A stretch of 5,478 nucleotides of DNA. It comes from Campylobacterales bacterium. Its GTDB lineage: Bacteria > Campylobacterota > Campylobacteria > Campylobacterales > JAADDG01. This document shows, piece after piece, positions 1-5,478 of this stretch. The stretch is taken from contig JALVCR010000024.1 of assembly GCA_027009865.1 (NCBI GenBank), positions 1 through 5,478 on the forward strand, written 5' to 3'. The notes under the pieces are model-generated. The model saw only the letters and a program-made list of their open reading frames with translations. It was not told the DNA's origin and did no database searches. Each line of letters opens with the position of its first letter. Within the stretch, counting starts at the first letter, position 1. A program made the position numbers and the translations under genes.

Positions 1-1
1 A

Positions 2-547
2 GAATATAAAAAAGCTTTTGAAAAAGCTTATCCAGGTGAAAAGATTACCATAAAAACCATTGGTAAAGCTATCGGAGCTTTTGAGAGAACGCTTGTAACT
101 CCAAGTAGATACGACGAGTATCTAAATGGAGAGAGCAACGCTTTAACAGAAGATGAGAAAGAGGGACTTAAAACTTTTATCAGCGTAGGTTGCGCAAGCT
201 GCCATACAGGTATAAATCTTGGCGGAGGTATGTCTCCTTTTCCAGCTGTTGGCAAATATAAATATGCAAATATAGGAGATTTTCAAGGCGATAAAAACAA
301 AATGGTAAAAGTTCCAACTCTAAGAAATATTTTACAAACCGCACCATATTTTCATAACGGAGCCACATACGATATAAAAGAGGCTATAGCCATTATGGGA
401 GAGACTCAGCTTGGCAAAAAACTTTCAAAAAAAGAGATAGACTCCATAGCCACCTTCTTTAAAGCTCTTACTGGCAAAAAACCCTATATTCGCTATCCAA
501 TGCTCCCTACAGAAAGCAATTCAACTCCAAAACCAAACTTAGAATAA
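2..547 (+). CDS. Di-haem cytochrome c peroxidase, C-terminal part (5' end outside window)
   Basis: This is the C-terminal 181 residues of a periplasmic di-haem cytochrome c peroxidase (CcpA/MauG family), which reduces hydrogen peroxide to water with electrons from small c-type cytochromes. The visible part holds the second, electron-transferring haem site: the CxxCH motif CASCH is at 191-205 (residues 64-68 of the fragment). It is followed by the family signatures KVPTLRN and TAPYFHNGATYDIKEA. The IMGETQLG motif comes next, and its Met (residue 132) matches the distal ligand of the high-potential haem in the Pseudomonas enzyme. The frame is open from the first bases, so the start, signal peptide and first haem site lie upstream. 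The family is usually about 320-350 residues, so roughly half is missing. An internal ATG at 230 lies after the haem motif and is not a real start. A short lysine/proline-rich tail follows the conserved fold. The gene ends just before a G+C hairpin and appears separate from the next operon. Confidence 0.95.
   Translation, partial: EYKKAFEKAYPGEKITIKTIGKAIGAFERTLVTPSRYDEYLNGESNALTEDEKEGLKTFISVGCASCHTGINLGGGMSPFPAVGKYKYANIGDFQGDKNKMVKVPTLRNILQTAPYFHNGATYDIKEAIAIMGETQLGKKLSKKEIDSIATFFKALTGKKPYIRYPMLPTESNSTPKPNLE
191..205 (+). other. c-type haem attachment motif (CASCH)
   Basis: These bases encode Cys-Ala-Ser-Cys-His, the covalent haem-c site of the C-terminal domain of the peroxidase. The two Cys would form thioethers with haem and the His is the proximal ligand. 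Confidence 0.95.
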
Positions 548-551
548 TTTT

Positions 552-565
552 GGGGCTTTTGCCCC
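552..565 (+). terminator. Probable terminator after the peroxidase gene
   Basis: A GGGGC / GCCCC stem with a TTTT loop starts four bases after the stop codon, in an otherwise very AT-rich stretch. The stem is only 5 bp and the sequence after it is TCCTTATAAA rather than a clean T run, so it is a weak or imperfect intrinsic terminator. Its position between two unrelated units supports the call. Confidence 0.55.
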
Positions 566-658
566 TCCTTATAAACTTCAAAAAACAGTAAAACAAAGAC
601 ACAAAAACAGTTTTTATTTTAAAAATTAATAAATTAAATTATTTATAGTATTTGTTTA

Positions 659-667
659 TGTTATAAT
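659..667 (+). promoter_or_regulatory. Extended -10 promoter for the FecR-OmpA-CHASE2 operon
   Basis: TGTTATAAT matches an extended -10 (TGn + TATAAT), 30 bases before the FecR-gene start codon. No convincing -35 box sits about 17 bases upstream; that zone is only A/T tracts (611-650). This is typical of sigma-70 promoters in Campylobacterota. The predicted leader is about 20-25 nt. The rest of the 548-697 gap shows no gene. Confidence 0.65.
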
Positions 668-683
668 TACGCCATTTGAAAAT

Positions 684-689
684 AGAGGA
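684..689 (+). promoter_or_regulatory. Ribosome binding site of the FecR-domain gene
   Basis: AGAGGA lies 8 bases before the ATG at 698 and fixes this start, which also gives a full signal peptide. Confidence 0.7.
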
Positions 690-697
690 TTTTTTAA

Positions 698-1126
698 ATG
701 ATTAAAATTATATTTGCTTTAATGCTATTAATTAAAATTTCTTTTGCTAATTGCATAGGTATGGTAAAAAATTTTTATGGAGATGTAAAAGTAAAAAGAA
801 ATAATAAACTTCTACCTGTCAGTAAAGGATTTAAGTTGCAAAATAATGATTTAATAATAACTGATTCAAAAAGCGGAGTAGGTCTCATTTTTAAAGATGG
901 GTCTACATTATCTCTTGGAGAGAAGAGTATTTTTTCTATAAAAAGATATCTTTTTGCTCCTAAAGATAAAAAATTTGATATAGATTTGAAATTAAAAAAA
1001 GGAAAGGCAGCTTTCTCTTCAGGTAAAATCGGAAAACTCTCTCCAGAATCTTTAAAATTTGAAGTTCCTCAAGGAATTATTGGAATTAGAGGAACTAAAT
1101 TTTTAGTTGAAGTTAAAGGAAAATAG
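698..1126 (+). CDS. Exported FecR-domain protein
   Basis: This 142-residue protein has an N-terminal signal peptide (a Lys at residue 3, a hydrophobic core at about 4-15, likely signal peptidase I cleavage after SFA at residue 17). One FecR-type domain fills the rest. Visible family features are the repeated hydrophobic/glycine pattern GDVKVKR (29-34), LQNNDLIITDSKSG (47-60), FKDGSTLSLGEKS (65-77) and the C-terminal IGIRGTKF (128-135). It lacks the N-terminal anti-sigma region of classical FecR, and no sigma-factor or TonB-receptor gene is adjacent, so iron-citrate signalling is not implied. FecR domains of this stand-alone kind are generally periplasmic and of uncertain ligand. It is the first gene of a three-gene operon, and the OmpA-family gene starts two bases after its stop. 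I infer a periplasmic partner of the CHASE2 sensor. Family assignment is secure; the role is inferred. Confidence 0.87.
   Translation: MIKIIFALMLLIKISFANCIGMVKNFYGDVKVKRNNKLLPVSKGFKLQNNDLIITDSKSGVGLIFKDGSTLSLGEKSIFSIKRYLFAPKDKKFDIDLKLKKGKAAFSSGKIGKLSPESLKFEVPQGIIGIRGTKFLVEVKGK
1115..1120 (+). promoter_or_regulatory. Ribosome binding site of the OmpA-family gene, inside the FecR gene
   Basis: AAAGGA lies 8 bases before the ATG at 1129, within the last codons of the FecR-domain gene. This supports this start and coupled translation. Confidence 0.6.
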
Positions 1127-1128
1127 TT

Positions 1129-1722
1129 ATGGAAGGACTTTTTATAGTTATAGCTACCGCTATTTTGGCCTATTTTGTTCCTCATGAAAATAGTGAGATA
1201 ATTTTGATTAAAAACTCTAAAAATCATAATGCAATAGTTGTAAATACCGATAAGGGAAGCGTGGTTGTCGATAAACCTTATATGAAAGTTTCTTTAATAG
1301 ATAGAGAAACTCCCCCTTCAAAACCCAAAAAAGTATCCAAAGAGGAGATAGAGGAGAAGTTTTCTGATACTTTAAAACTTTTACCCAAAAAACCTATCAG
1401 TATAATTTTATATTTTAAATCAGGTTCTTATGAGTTAACAGAGGAATCCAAAAATAAACTAAAGAGTGTATTGCAATTAATTAAAAAAAGATTTCCTTGT
1501 CTTGTAGATATTATAGGTCATACCGATACGGTAGGATCTTGGGAGAGCAATATCGCTTTATCTTTGAAAAGGGCTAAGTTTGTAAAAAATATTCTTATAA
1601 AAAACGGTGCAGATTCCTCTTTGCTTACAGCTAAGGGATATGGGGAAAGCGAGCTTTTGGTAAATACTTCCAATGAAGTTTCAGAACCAAAGAATAGAAA
1701 CGTAGAAATTTTTATAAAATAA
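1129..1722 (+). CDS. OmpA-family peptidoglycan-binding protein
   Basis: This 197-residue protein has a hydrophobic N-terminus (about residues 3-17, a signal peptide or membrane anchor), a short beta-rich segment (about 23-58), a Lys/Glu/Pro-rich linker (about 59-82) and a C-terminal OmpA-like domain (about 90-197). The peptidoglycan-binding signature is clear: GHTDTVGSW (130-138), the N-x-x-L-S-x-x-R-A pattern (141-149), GYGES (170-174) and NRNVEI (189-194). Asp133 and Arg148 have the same 15-residue spacing as the two residues that bind diaminopimelate in Acinetobacter OmpA, so cell-wall binding should be intact. There is no outer-membrane barrel domain. No Cys follows the hydrophobic segment, so it is not a Pal-like lipoprotein as read. 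The gene sits 2 bases after the FecR gene and 4 bases before the CHASE2 gene. It probably anchors or reports on the cell wall for this sensing module; that role is inferred. Confidence 0.88.
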   Translation: MEGLFIVIATAILAYFVPHENSEIILIKNSKNHNAIVVNTDKGSVVVDKPYMKVSLIDRETPPSKPKKVSKEEIEEKFSDTLKLLPKKPISIILYFKSGSYELTEESKNKLKSVLQLIKKRFPCLVDIIGHTDTVGSWESNIALSLKRAKFVKNILIKNGADSSLLTAKGYGESELLVNTSNEVSEPKNRNVEIFIK

Positions 1723-1726
1723 TCAC

Positions 1727-3685
1727 ATGTTTAGAAAAATTGCCTTTTATTTTTTTATATTTTTAACAATTTTATTTTATTTATCAAGTCTTAATAGTAA
1801 TATAATTAAATTCATTGATTATAAAATATATGATATTTTCTCTTTTTATTTTGAAAAAAATTTCTCCAATAAAAAATCAAATGTTGTTTTAATCGATATA
1901 GATGAGAAAAGTATTAAAAAATTGGGGCAATGGCCATGGCCGAGGGTTGTAATGGCTGATTTGATAAACAGGCTCTCTTTTTTATATCCTGCAGCTATAG
2001 GTATGGATATATTTTTTCCTAATGAGGATCGGACATCTCCGATTGTTTTGGAGAATTTTTATAAAAAGTTTTTTAACTTAAACACAAAAATTTTAAACAT
2101 TCCTTTTTATTTAAAAAATAATGATAAAATTTTTTCCAATGCGGTAAAACAGAGTAATACTATTTTACCTGTTTTGCTTCAAAAGGGTGGAGAGTGTAAT
2201 CTAAAAGAATTTGGTTTTCATTCTTCTCTTATAAAAACTTCTTATAATTGTTCTTCAGTTTTTTGCAATTATAAGCCTATTCAAAATTCTTTAAAATATT
2301 TTGGTTTTATAAACTCCTTTTTGGATAGTGATGGAATTTTTAGAAGAGTTCCTCTTTTTGCCAATTACAGGGAAAATTTAATTCCCTTTTTCCCACTTGC
2401 TATTCTTATGTCAATAGAGAAGCCTTTAGTTAAGGGAAATAATGAATTTGTTATTTTGGGACACAAGGTGCGTATGAACGAGGATGGGGAGGTTTTATTA
2501 AATTTTCATACTCCTTATTCAAAAATTTTGTCTGCAATAGATATTTTGAATAATAATTTTAATAAAAAAGATATAACTGGGAAAATAGTAGTAATCGGTT
2601 CTTTGGCTATCGGATTGAATAATCCATATATAAACAGTTTTTATAAAAAGCTCTCTTCCTTAAAGATAACTTCTACTTTTATAGACAATCTTTTAAACGA
2701 TGCTCTTTTGATTCAGCCTGAATATTTGAAATTTGTAAATATTTGTTTATCTTTTACCCTATCTTTTTTAATACTTTGGTTTTTGTTTAAGAGATGGTAT
2801 ATAGGAATTTTATCTTTGTTTTTAGTATCTTTTTTAATTAGTTTCGTATGGCTCTGGTATGAATTTTTAAACGGAGTTTATGTATCTATAGGATATTTTT
2901 GGGTTCCTCTCTTTTCTTACTTTTTTTTCATATCTTTGTTCTTTTCTGTTGTAAATCATTTGGAAAAAAGAAAGTTTTACGGAGAGCTTGAAAAATCTCA
3001 TAGCGCGGCTTTAGAGAGTATTACTCTGGTTGCGGCTATGAGAGATGACGAGACAGGTTCACATCTTATAAGAACTAAAAAATATATAAAAATTCTTGCA
3101 GAATATCTTTATAAAAAAGGATATTATAAAAAATATTTAAATCCAAAATTTATTAGACTTCTTTATGAGGCCGCTCCTTTACATGATATCGGCAAGGTGG
3201 CAATTTCTGACAATATTTTGAAGAAAAAGGGAAAATTTACTAAGGAAGAGTATGAAATTATGAAAAAACATACGGTTTTAGGCAAGGAGATGATAGAGAA
3301 AGCTATGAATATTTATAATAAAAACGAATTTTTGCAAATAGCTTGCAGTATAGCCTATTATCATCATGAACGATGGGATGGAAGCGGATATCCTCAAGGG
3401 CTAAAGGGAGATGAAATTCCAATAGAAGGCCAGCTTATGGCAATAGCCGATGTTTATGACGCTTTGATATCAAAAAGGGTATATAAAGAGGCATACTCCT
3501 ATCAAGAGGCGGAGAATTTTATAATAAGTGAGAGGGGGAAAGGATTTAATCCTGTTATAGTGGATGCATTTAGCGTTTTAAGATATGAATTTAGAAAAAT
3601 TGCCAGCGAGTATAAAGAGGAAGAGAGAAGACAGCAAGAGTCTATAAAAAAAAGAGATACCCATCTGTTTGAACTGAAAGTTTAA
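1727..3685 (+). CDS. CHASE2-domain membrane sensor with HD-GYP c-di-GMP phosphodiesterase
   Basis: This 652-residue inner-membrane signalling protein has an N-terminal membrane segment (about 4-21), a periplasmic CHASE2 domain (about 30-325), three hydrophobic segments (about 337-354, 357-377, 384-408), a short helical linker and a cytoplasmic HD-GYP domain (about 430-625). CHASE2 signatures are VVLIDIDEKSI (53-63), the WPWPR motif (69-73) and AAIGMDIFFP (89-98). The HD-GYP metal and substrate residues all appear present: Glu442 and His446 in DDETGSH, His486-Asp487 with Lys490 in HDIGK, His515, His546-His547, GYP at 554-556 and Asp575 in IADVYDAL. It should therefore hydrolyse cyclic di-GMP. 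CHASE2 is more familiar on nucleotide cyclases and kinases; here it is linked to an HD-GYP output. The ATG is 4 bases after the OmpA-gene stop and has no Shine-Dalgarno sequence, so translation is probably coupled. The tail after residue 625 is charged and probably helical. The periplasmic signal is unknown. Confidence 0.93.
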   Translation: MFRKIAFYFFIFLTILFYLSSLNSNIIKFIDYKIYDIFSFYFEKNFSNKKSNVVLIDIDEKSIKKLGQWPWPRVVMADLINRLSFLYPAAIGMDIFFPNEDRTSPIVLENFYKKFFNLNTKILNIPFYLKNNDKIFSNAVKQSNTILPVLLQKGGECNLKEFGFHSSLIKTSYNCSSVFCNYKPIQNSLKYFGFINSFLDSDGIFRRVPLFANYRENLIPFFPLAILMSIEKPLVKGNNEFVILGHKVRMNEDGEVLLNFHTPYSKILSAIDILNNNFNKKDITGKIVVIGSLAIGLNNPYINSFYKKLSSLKITSTFIDNLLNDALLIQPEYLKFVNICLSFTLSFLILWFLFKRWYIGILSLFLVSFLISFVWLWYEFLNGVYVSIGYFWVPLFSYFFFISLFFSVVNHLEKRKFYGELEKSHSAALESITLVAAMRDDETGSHLIRTKKYIKILAEYLYKKGYYKKYLNPKFIRLLYEAAPLHDIGKVAISDNILKKKGKFTKEEYEIMKKHTVLGKEMIEKAMNIYNKNEFLQIACSIAYYHHERWDGSGYPQGLKGDEIPIEGQLMAIADVYDALISKRVYKEAYSYQEAENFIISERGKGFNPVIVDAFSVLRYEFRKIASEYKEEERRQQESIKKRDTHLFELKV

Positions 3686-3699
3686 TTGCCATTAAATAT

Positions 3700-3757
3700 C
3701 GAGGCTGAAGCCCTCGGCTCCATTTACGGAGTCGGCGTGTTTACACCCGACTCCCCC
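3700..3757 (+). other. G+C-rich block with overlapping, mutually exclusive hairpins; possible IS200/IS605 end remnant
   Basis: About 60% G+C in a very AT-rich setting. Several stems can form. CGAGG/CCTCG pairs 3700-3704 with 3712-3716. CGGCTCC (3715-3721) pairs with GGAGTCG (3728-3734) across an ATTTAC loop. GGAGTCGG (3728-3735) pairs perfectly with CCGACTCC (3747-3754) and is extended by GTG/CAC around TTTA, giving 11 bp with one bulged C. The last two share 3728-3734, so only one can form at a time. No T run follows, so it is not a standard intrinsic terminator, although it could protect or end the operon transcript. The GAAGCC-then-hairpin layout resembles the right end/guide-RNA region behind tnpB genes. 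Frame 2 reads as a short peptide-like tail (EAEALGSIYGVG..., stop at 3758). No transposase gene is present, so this origin is only a suggestion. Confidence 0.45.
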
Positions 3758-3764
3758 TAAAACC

Positions 3765-3781
3765 TGTTACCTCATGTAACA
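3765..3781 (+). other. Small inverted repeat
   Basis: TGTTAC (3765-3770) and GTAACA (3776-3781) form a 6-bp stem with a CTCAT loop just after the G+C-rich block. There is no T run after it. It may belong to the same structured element or be an operator; the sequence does not decide. Confidence 0.4.
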
Positions 3782-3812
3782 CCAAAGCAAAAAATTATTT
3801 CAAAAATTCAAG

Positions 3813-3840
3813 ATATTAATTTGTTAATTTAATATTAATT
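3813..3840 (+). repeat. Direct repeat ATATTAATT in the promoter region of the surface-protein gene
   Basis: ATATTAATT occurs at 3813-3821 and again at 3832-3840, start to start 19 bases, with TTAATTT between them. It lies just upstream of and touching the likely -10 element. It could be a regulator site, but such repeats also arise by chance in AT-rich DNA. Confidence 0.25.
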
Positions 3841-3846
3841 ATAAAA
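3840..3846 (+). promoter_or_regulatory. Possible -10 element for the surface-protein gene
   Basis: TATAAAA lies about 40 bases before the ATG at 3887 in an A/T-rich gap. No well-spaced -35 is seen: the TTGTTA at 3821 is only 13 bases away. The assignment is tentative. Confidence 0.35.
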
Positions 3847-3874
3847 CTCAAATAATTCTTAAGAAAAACTTCTT

Positions 3875-3878
3875 GGAG
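3875..3878 (+). promoter_or_regulatory. Ribosome binding site that identifies the true start of the split gene
   Basis: GGAG lies 8 bases before the ATG at 3887, and that ATG opens a typical signal peptide. This shows translation is set up to begin in frame 2, although the long open frame beyond the G tract is frame 1. Confidence 0.65.
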
Positions 3879-3886
3879 CTTAAATC

Positions 3887-5478
3887 ATGATTAAAAAATC
3901 CTTTTTAACAAATCTCTTTACAGGTATATCCCTATTGGGGGGGTAGGATATGGCAGTGAGATTCTTCTTTTAAAATATGACAAACTAATAACCCAAAGCG
4001 ACGGAACAAGCGAAGCAAATACAACAGGATATGACCTAACCTCTCTAAATAACGAATACTTTTCTCCTATAAAAGTAGATAAACTTCTTTTAGATTCAAC
4101 TGATTTTTCAATCAATATAGCTAATAAAACCTCCTGGAGCGGAGGAGCGGATACAACTTCTCTTTTTTATACAAACGGATATTGGGAAGATAATGAAAAA
4201 AACAGCAGGCTTCTTGCTTATTACAGCGATTCGGCTCTGCCAAAAGACTCAACCCTTAAATTTAAACTCTCCTGCGGAGAGATAGAGAAATTAGAAGATA
4301 AAAGCATATCTCTATACGCTTATGATAATAATGTAAGCAGATGGATAAAGGTCGGATTTCTCTCCGATATGCAAACCTCTAAAAGCAACCAAAAAGAGGG
4401 TTACGATATGATGATGTTTAAACTAAACTCCCAGCTTGAAACAAACGGAGATCACAACTTTACAAGGGTTGATGGAAAAGGAGAGAGCGAAGATGACTCA
4501 AACGGAGATATTCCTTCTAAAACCCTTTTGGCTTTCGGACAAGAGCTTACAAATGACGGAAATATATCAAAGCTAAATCTCCTTTTGAAAAAAGATAACA
4601 AATGCGGCTGTGTTTGCGATATGCAAATAGAACTGACAGAAGCAAGAGATACGACAGGAAGCAGACTATATGCTCCTTTAAACGGAGATGTAAAAACAAA
4701 ACTCTTAACATTTGTAGAGGGATGGGAAGCTAAAATAACCCACCCCCATAAAGGAGAGAGAGTTTACGGATATGCAAACTCAAAAATAGATATAAGCAAA
4801 GAGGCAAAAAGAAAAAGATTTGTAAGCAAAGAAGACAACCAAACAGGAGAGGCTGAAGATACATACAAATACTACTCCCTCTTTCAAATACACCTTAAAA
4901 ATAACGCGGAAGTCGGAATAGATTTAAAGAGTAAAAACGACACTTTCAAAATAACCCTAAATAGAGGAAGATATTGCGCCGTAAAGGATGTGGGATTATA
5001 TACTCTTGTGCATGATACCAATTTTCATCTAAAAGGATATGGATTTATCTATGATGAGAAAAGTCATAACTTCATATTTGAGGGAAATTTCAAAGATCAC
5101 CCCATCCAAATAAATAACTCAAAAGTAGATTGGAACAAAATAGTAATAAGCGTAACAGGAAGAGATGTAATATGCCAGGGAATGTGGAGAGTCTCTTTGG
5201 ATATAAACCCCTCAACTCCTGGCATAAAAACTCTAAATCTGCTGTCTGTTAAAAACGCTGCAAACTGGAAGATGGATGGAATGGAGTTTATAGTTCCATA
5301 TCTAAATACGGATATAAACTATGGAACATATATAGTTATAACAAACATATCGGATAAAAACGCAGACGTATATATGGATGTATTTGGAGATAATCAAAAA
5401 AATGAGGGAGCAGCCCAAAACGCCTATTACACAAATATTCCTTTGGGAGTTATTCCAAGAAGAAGCACAAGAATATTT
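3887..5478 (+). CDS. Large exported (probable surface) protein, split at a poly-G tract: phase-variable, OFF as read; 3' end outside window
   Basis: Translation from the ATG gives MIKKSFLTNLFTGISLLGG and then stops at TAG (3944-3946), directly after seven G (3937-3943). Frame 1 from the end of that run is open without a stop to 5478 but has no ATG, GTG or TTG before an ATG at 4369, far inside the protein. One added G (or two removed) joins them into at least 531 residues. The signal peptide then completes as ...SLLGGVGYGSE, with likely cleavage near residues 23-24. The mature part is polar, rich in Asn/Asp/Lys/Ser/Thr, without membrane segments, and probably mostly beta strand. It has six Cys (130, 240, 242, 244, 364, 430; a CxCxC cluster at 240-244). 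The C-terminal part, about 447-531 (TYIVITNISDKNADVYMDVFGD, then IPLGVIPRRST), resembles a beta-sandwich domain of cell-surface or S-layer-like proteins, but I do not recognise the family. Codon use is normal coding sequence throughout, so the break is recent, reversible or a sequencing error rather than decay. Confidence 0.8.
3937..3943 (+). repeat. Poly-G(7) tract: candidate phase-variation switch
   Basis: Seven consecutive G within the signal-peptide coding sequence, followed immediately by TAG. G8 or G5 restores one continuous reading frame; G6 and G7 do not. Campylobacter and Helicobacter use poly-G tracts, commonly of about 8-12, for ON/OFF switching of surface genes by slipped-strand replication. 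Seven is at the short end, so switching may be slow. This is the longest G or C run in the window. Confidence 0.75.

Noticed and set aside
28..368. Two open frames on the minus strand (28-255 and 180-368)
   Set aside because: They are antisense to well-conserved peroxidase sequence, with no ribosome binding site or recognisable domain.
230..547. Separate small gene starting at the ATG at 230
   Set aside because: The same frame is open from base 2 and carries the haem-binding motif and other peroxidase residues upstream, so this is an internal Met.
698..1126. Classical FecR anti-sigma regulator of iron uptake
   Set aside because: The N-terminal cytoplasmic anti-sigma region is replaced by a signal peptide, and no sigma factor or TonB receptor gene is adjacent.
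2921..2928. T8 run in the CHASE2 gene as a second phase-variation site
   Set aside because: The frame is continuous through it and it encodes Phe residues of a membrane segment in T-rich sequence; nothing indicates switching.
3646..3653. A8 run near the 3' end of the CHASE2 gene
   Set aside because: It lies in a Lys-rich tail and the frame is intact; such runs are expected in AT-rich genomes.
3728..3757. Standard intrinsic terminator for the CHASE2 operon
   Set aside because: The stem is strong but is followed by CCCTAAAACC instead of a T run, so a normal intrinsic terminator is not supported.
3861..3874. AAGAA/TTCTT hairpin just before the ribosome binding site of the surface-protein gene
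   Set aside because: Only 5 bp, mostly A-U, and it does not cover the GGAG; too weak to call a regulatory structure.
3918..4115. Open frame on the minus strand across the poly-G tract
   Set aside because: It is antisense to the coding frame of the exported protein; its Pro-rich stretch is just the reverse of the G tract.
1..5478. CRISPR array, tRNA or rRNA gene
   Set aside because: No regularly spaced repeats, cloverleaf-like sequence or rRNA-like stretch was seen on reading either strand.

Overview
The window looks like a chromosomal segment of an AT-rich Gram-negative bacterium. A member of the Campylobacterota (Epsilonproteobacteria) is most likely. This is inferred from the strong A/T bias, heavy use of ATA/AGA/TTA codons, an extended -10 promoter with no clear -35 box, a periplasmic di-haem cytochrome c peroxidase, and a poly-G contingency tract of the kind used by Campylobacter and Helicobacter. 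All recognisable genes lie on the + strand.

Layout: (1) 2-547 is the C-terminal part of a di-haem cytochrome c peroxidase, followed by a short G+C hairpin (552-565) that probably terminates it. (2) 548-697 is a very AT-rich gap with an extended -10 promoter at 659-667. (3) 698-3685 is a compact three-gene operon: an exported FecR-domain protein, an OmpA-family peptidoglycan-binding protein, and a large inner-membrane CHASE2/HD-GYP protein with an intact c-di-GMP phosphodiesterase active site. Gaps of 2 and 4 bases, and the lack of a Shine-Dalgarno site before the third gene, suggest coupled translation. Together they look like an envelope-sensing c-di-GMP module. The FecR and OmpA proteins would work in the periplasm or at the cell wall, the CHASE2 domain would sense the periplasm, and the HD-GYP domain would change cytoplasmic c-di-GMP. 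(4) 3686-3886 is intergenic. It holds an unusually G+C-rich block (about 3700-3757) with overlapping, mutually exclusive hairpins, possibly the remnant of an IS200/IS605-type element end, and then an AT-rich promoter region.

(5) 3887-5478 is the most interesting part. A start codon with a good ribosome binding site opens a signal-peptide sequence that hits a run of seven G (3937-3943) and then a TAG stop. The +1 frame beyond the run is open without a stop to the end of the window (more than 500 codons) and has no usable start codon near its beginning. One extra G (G8), or two fewer (G5), joins the two parts into an exported protein of at least 531 residues with a complete signal peptide. This is the expected arrangement of a phase-variable surface protein caught in the OFF state, although a homopolymer sequencing error cannot be excluded from the sequence alone. 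The protein itself is not recognised.
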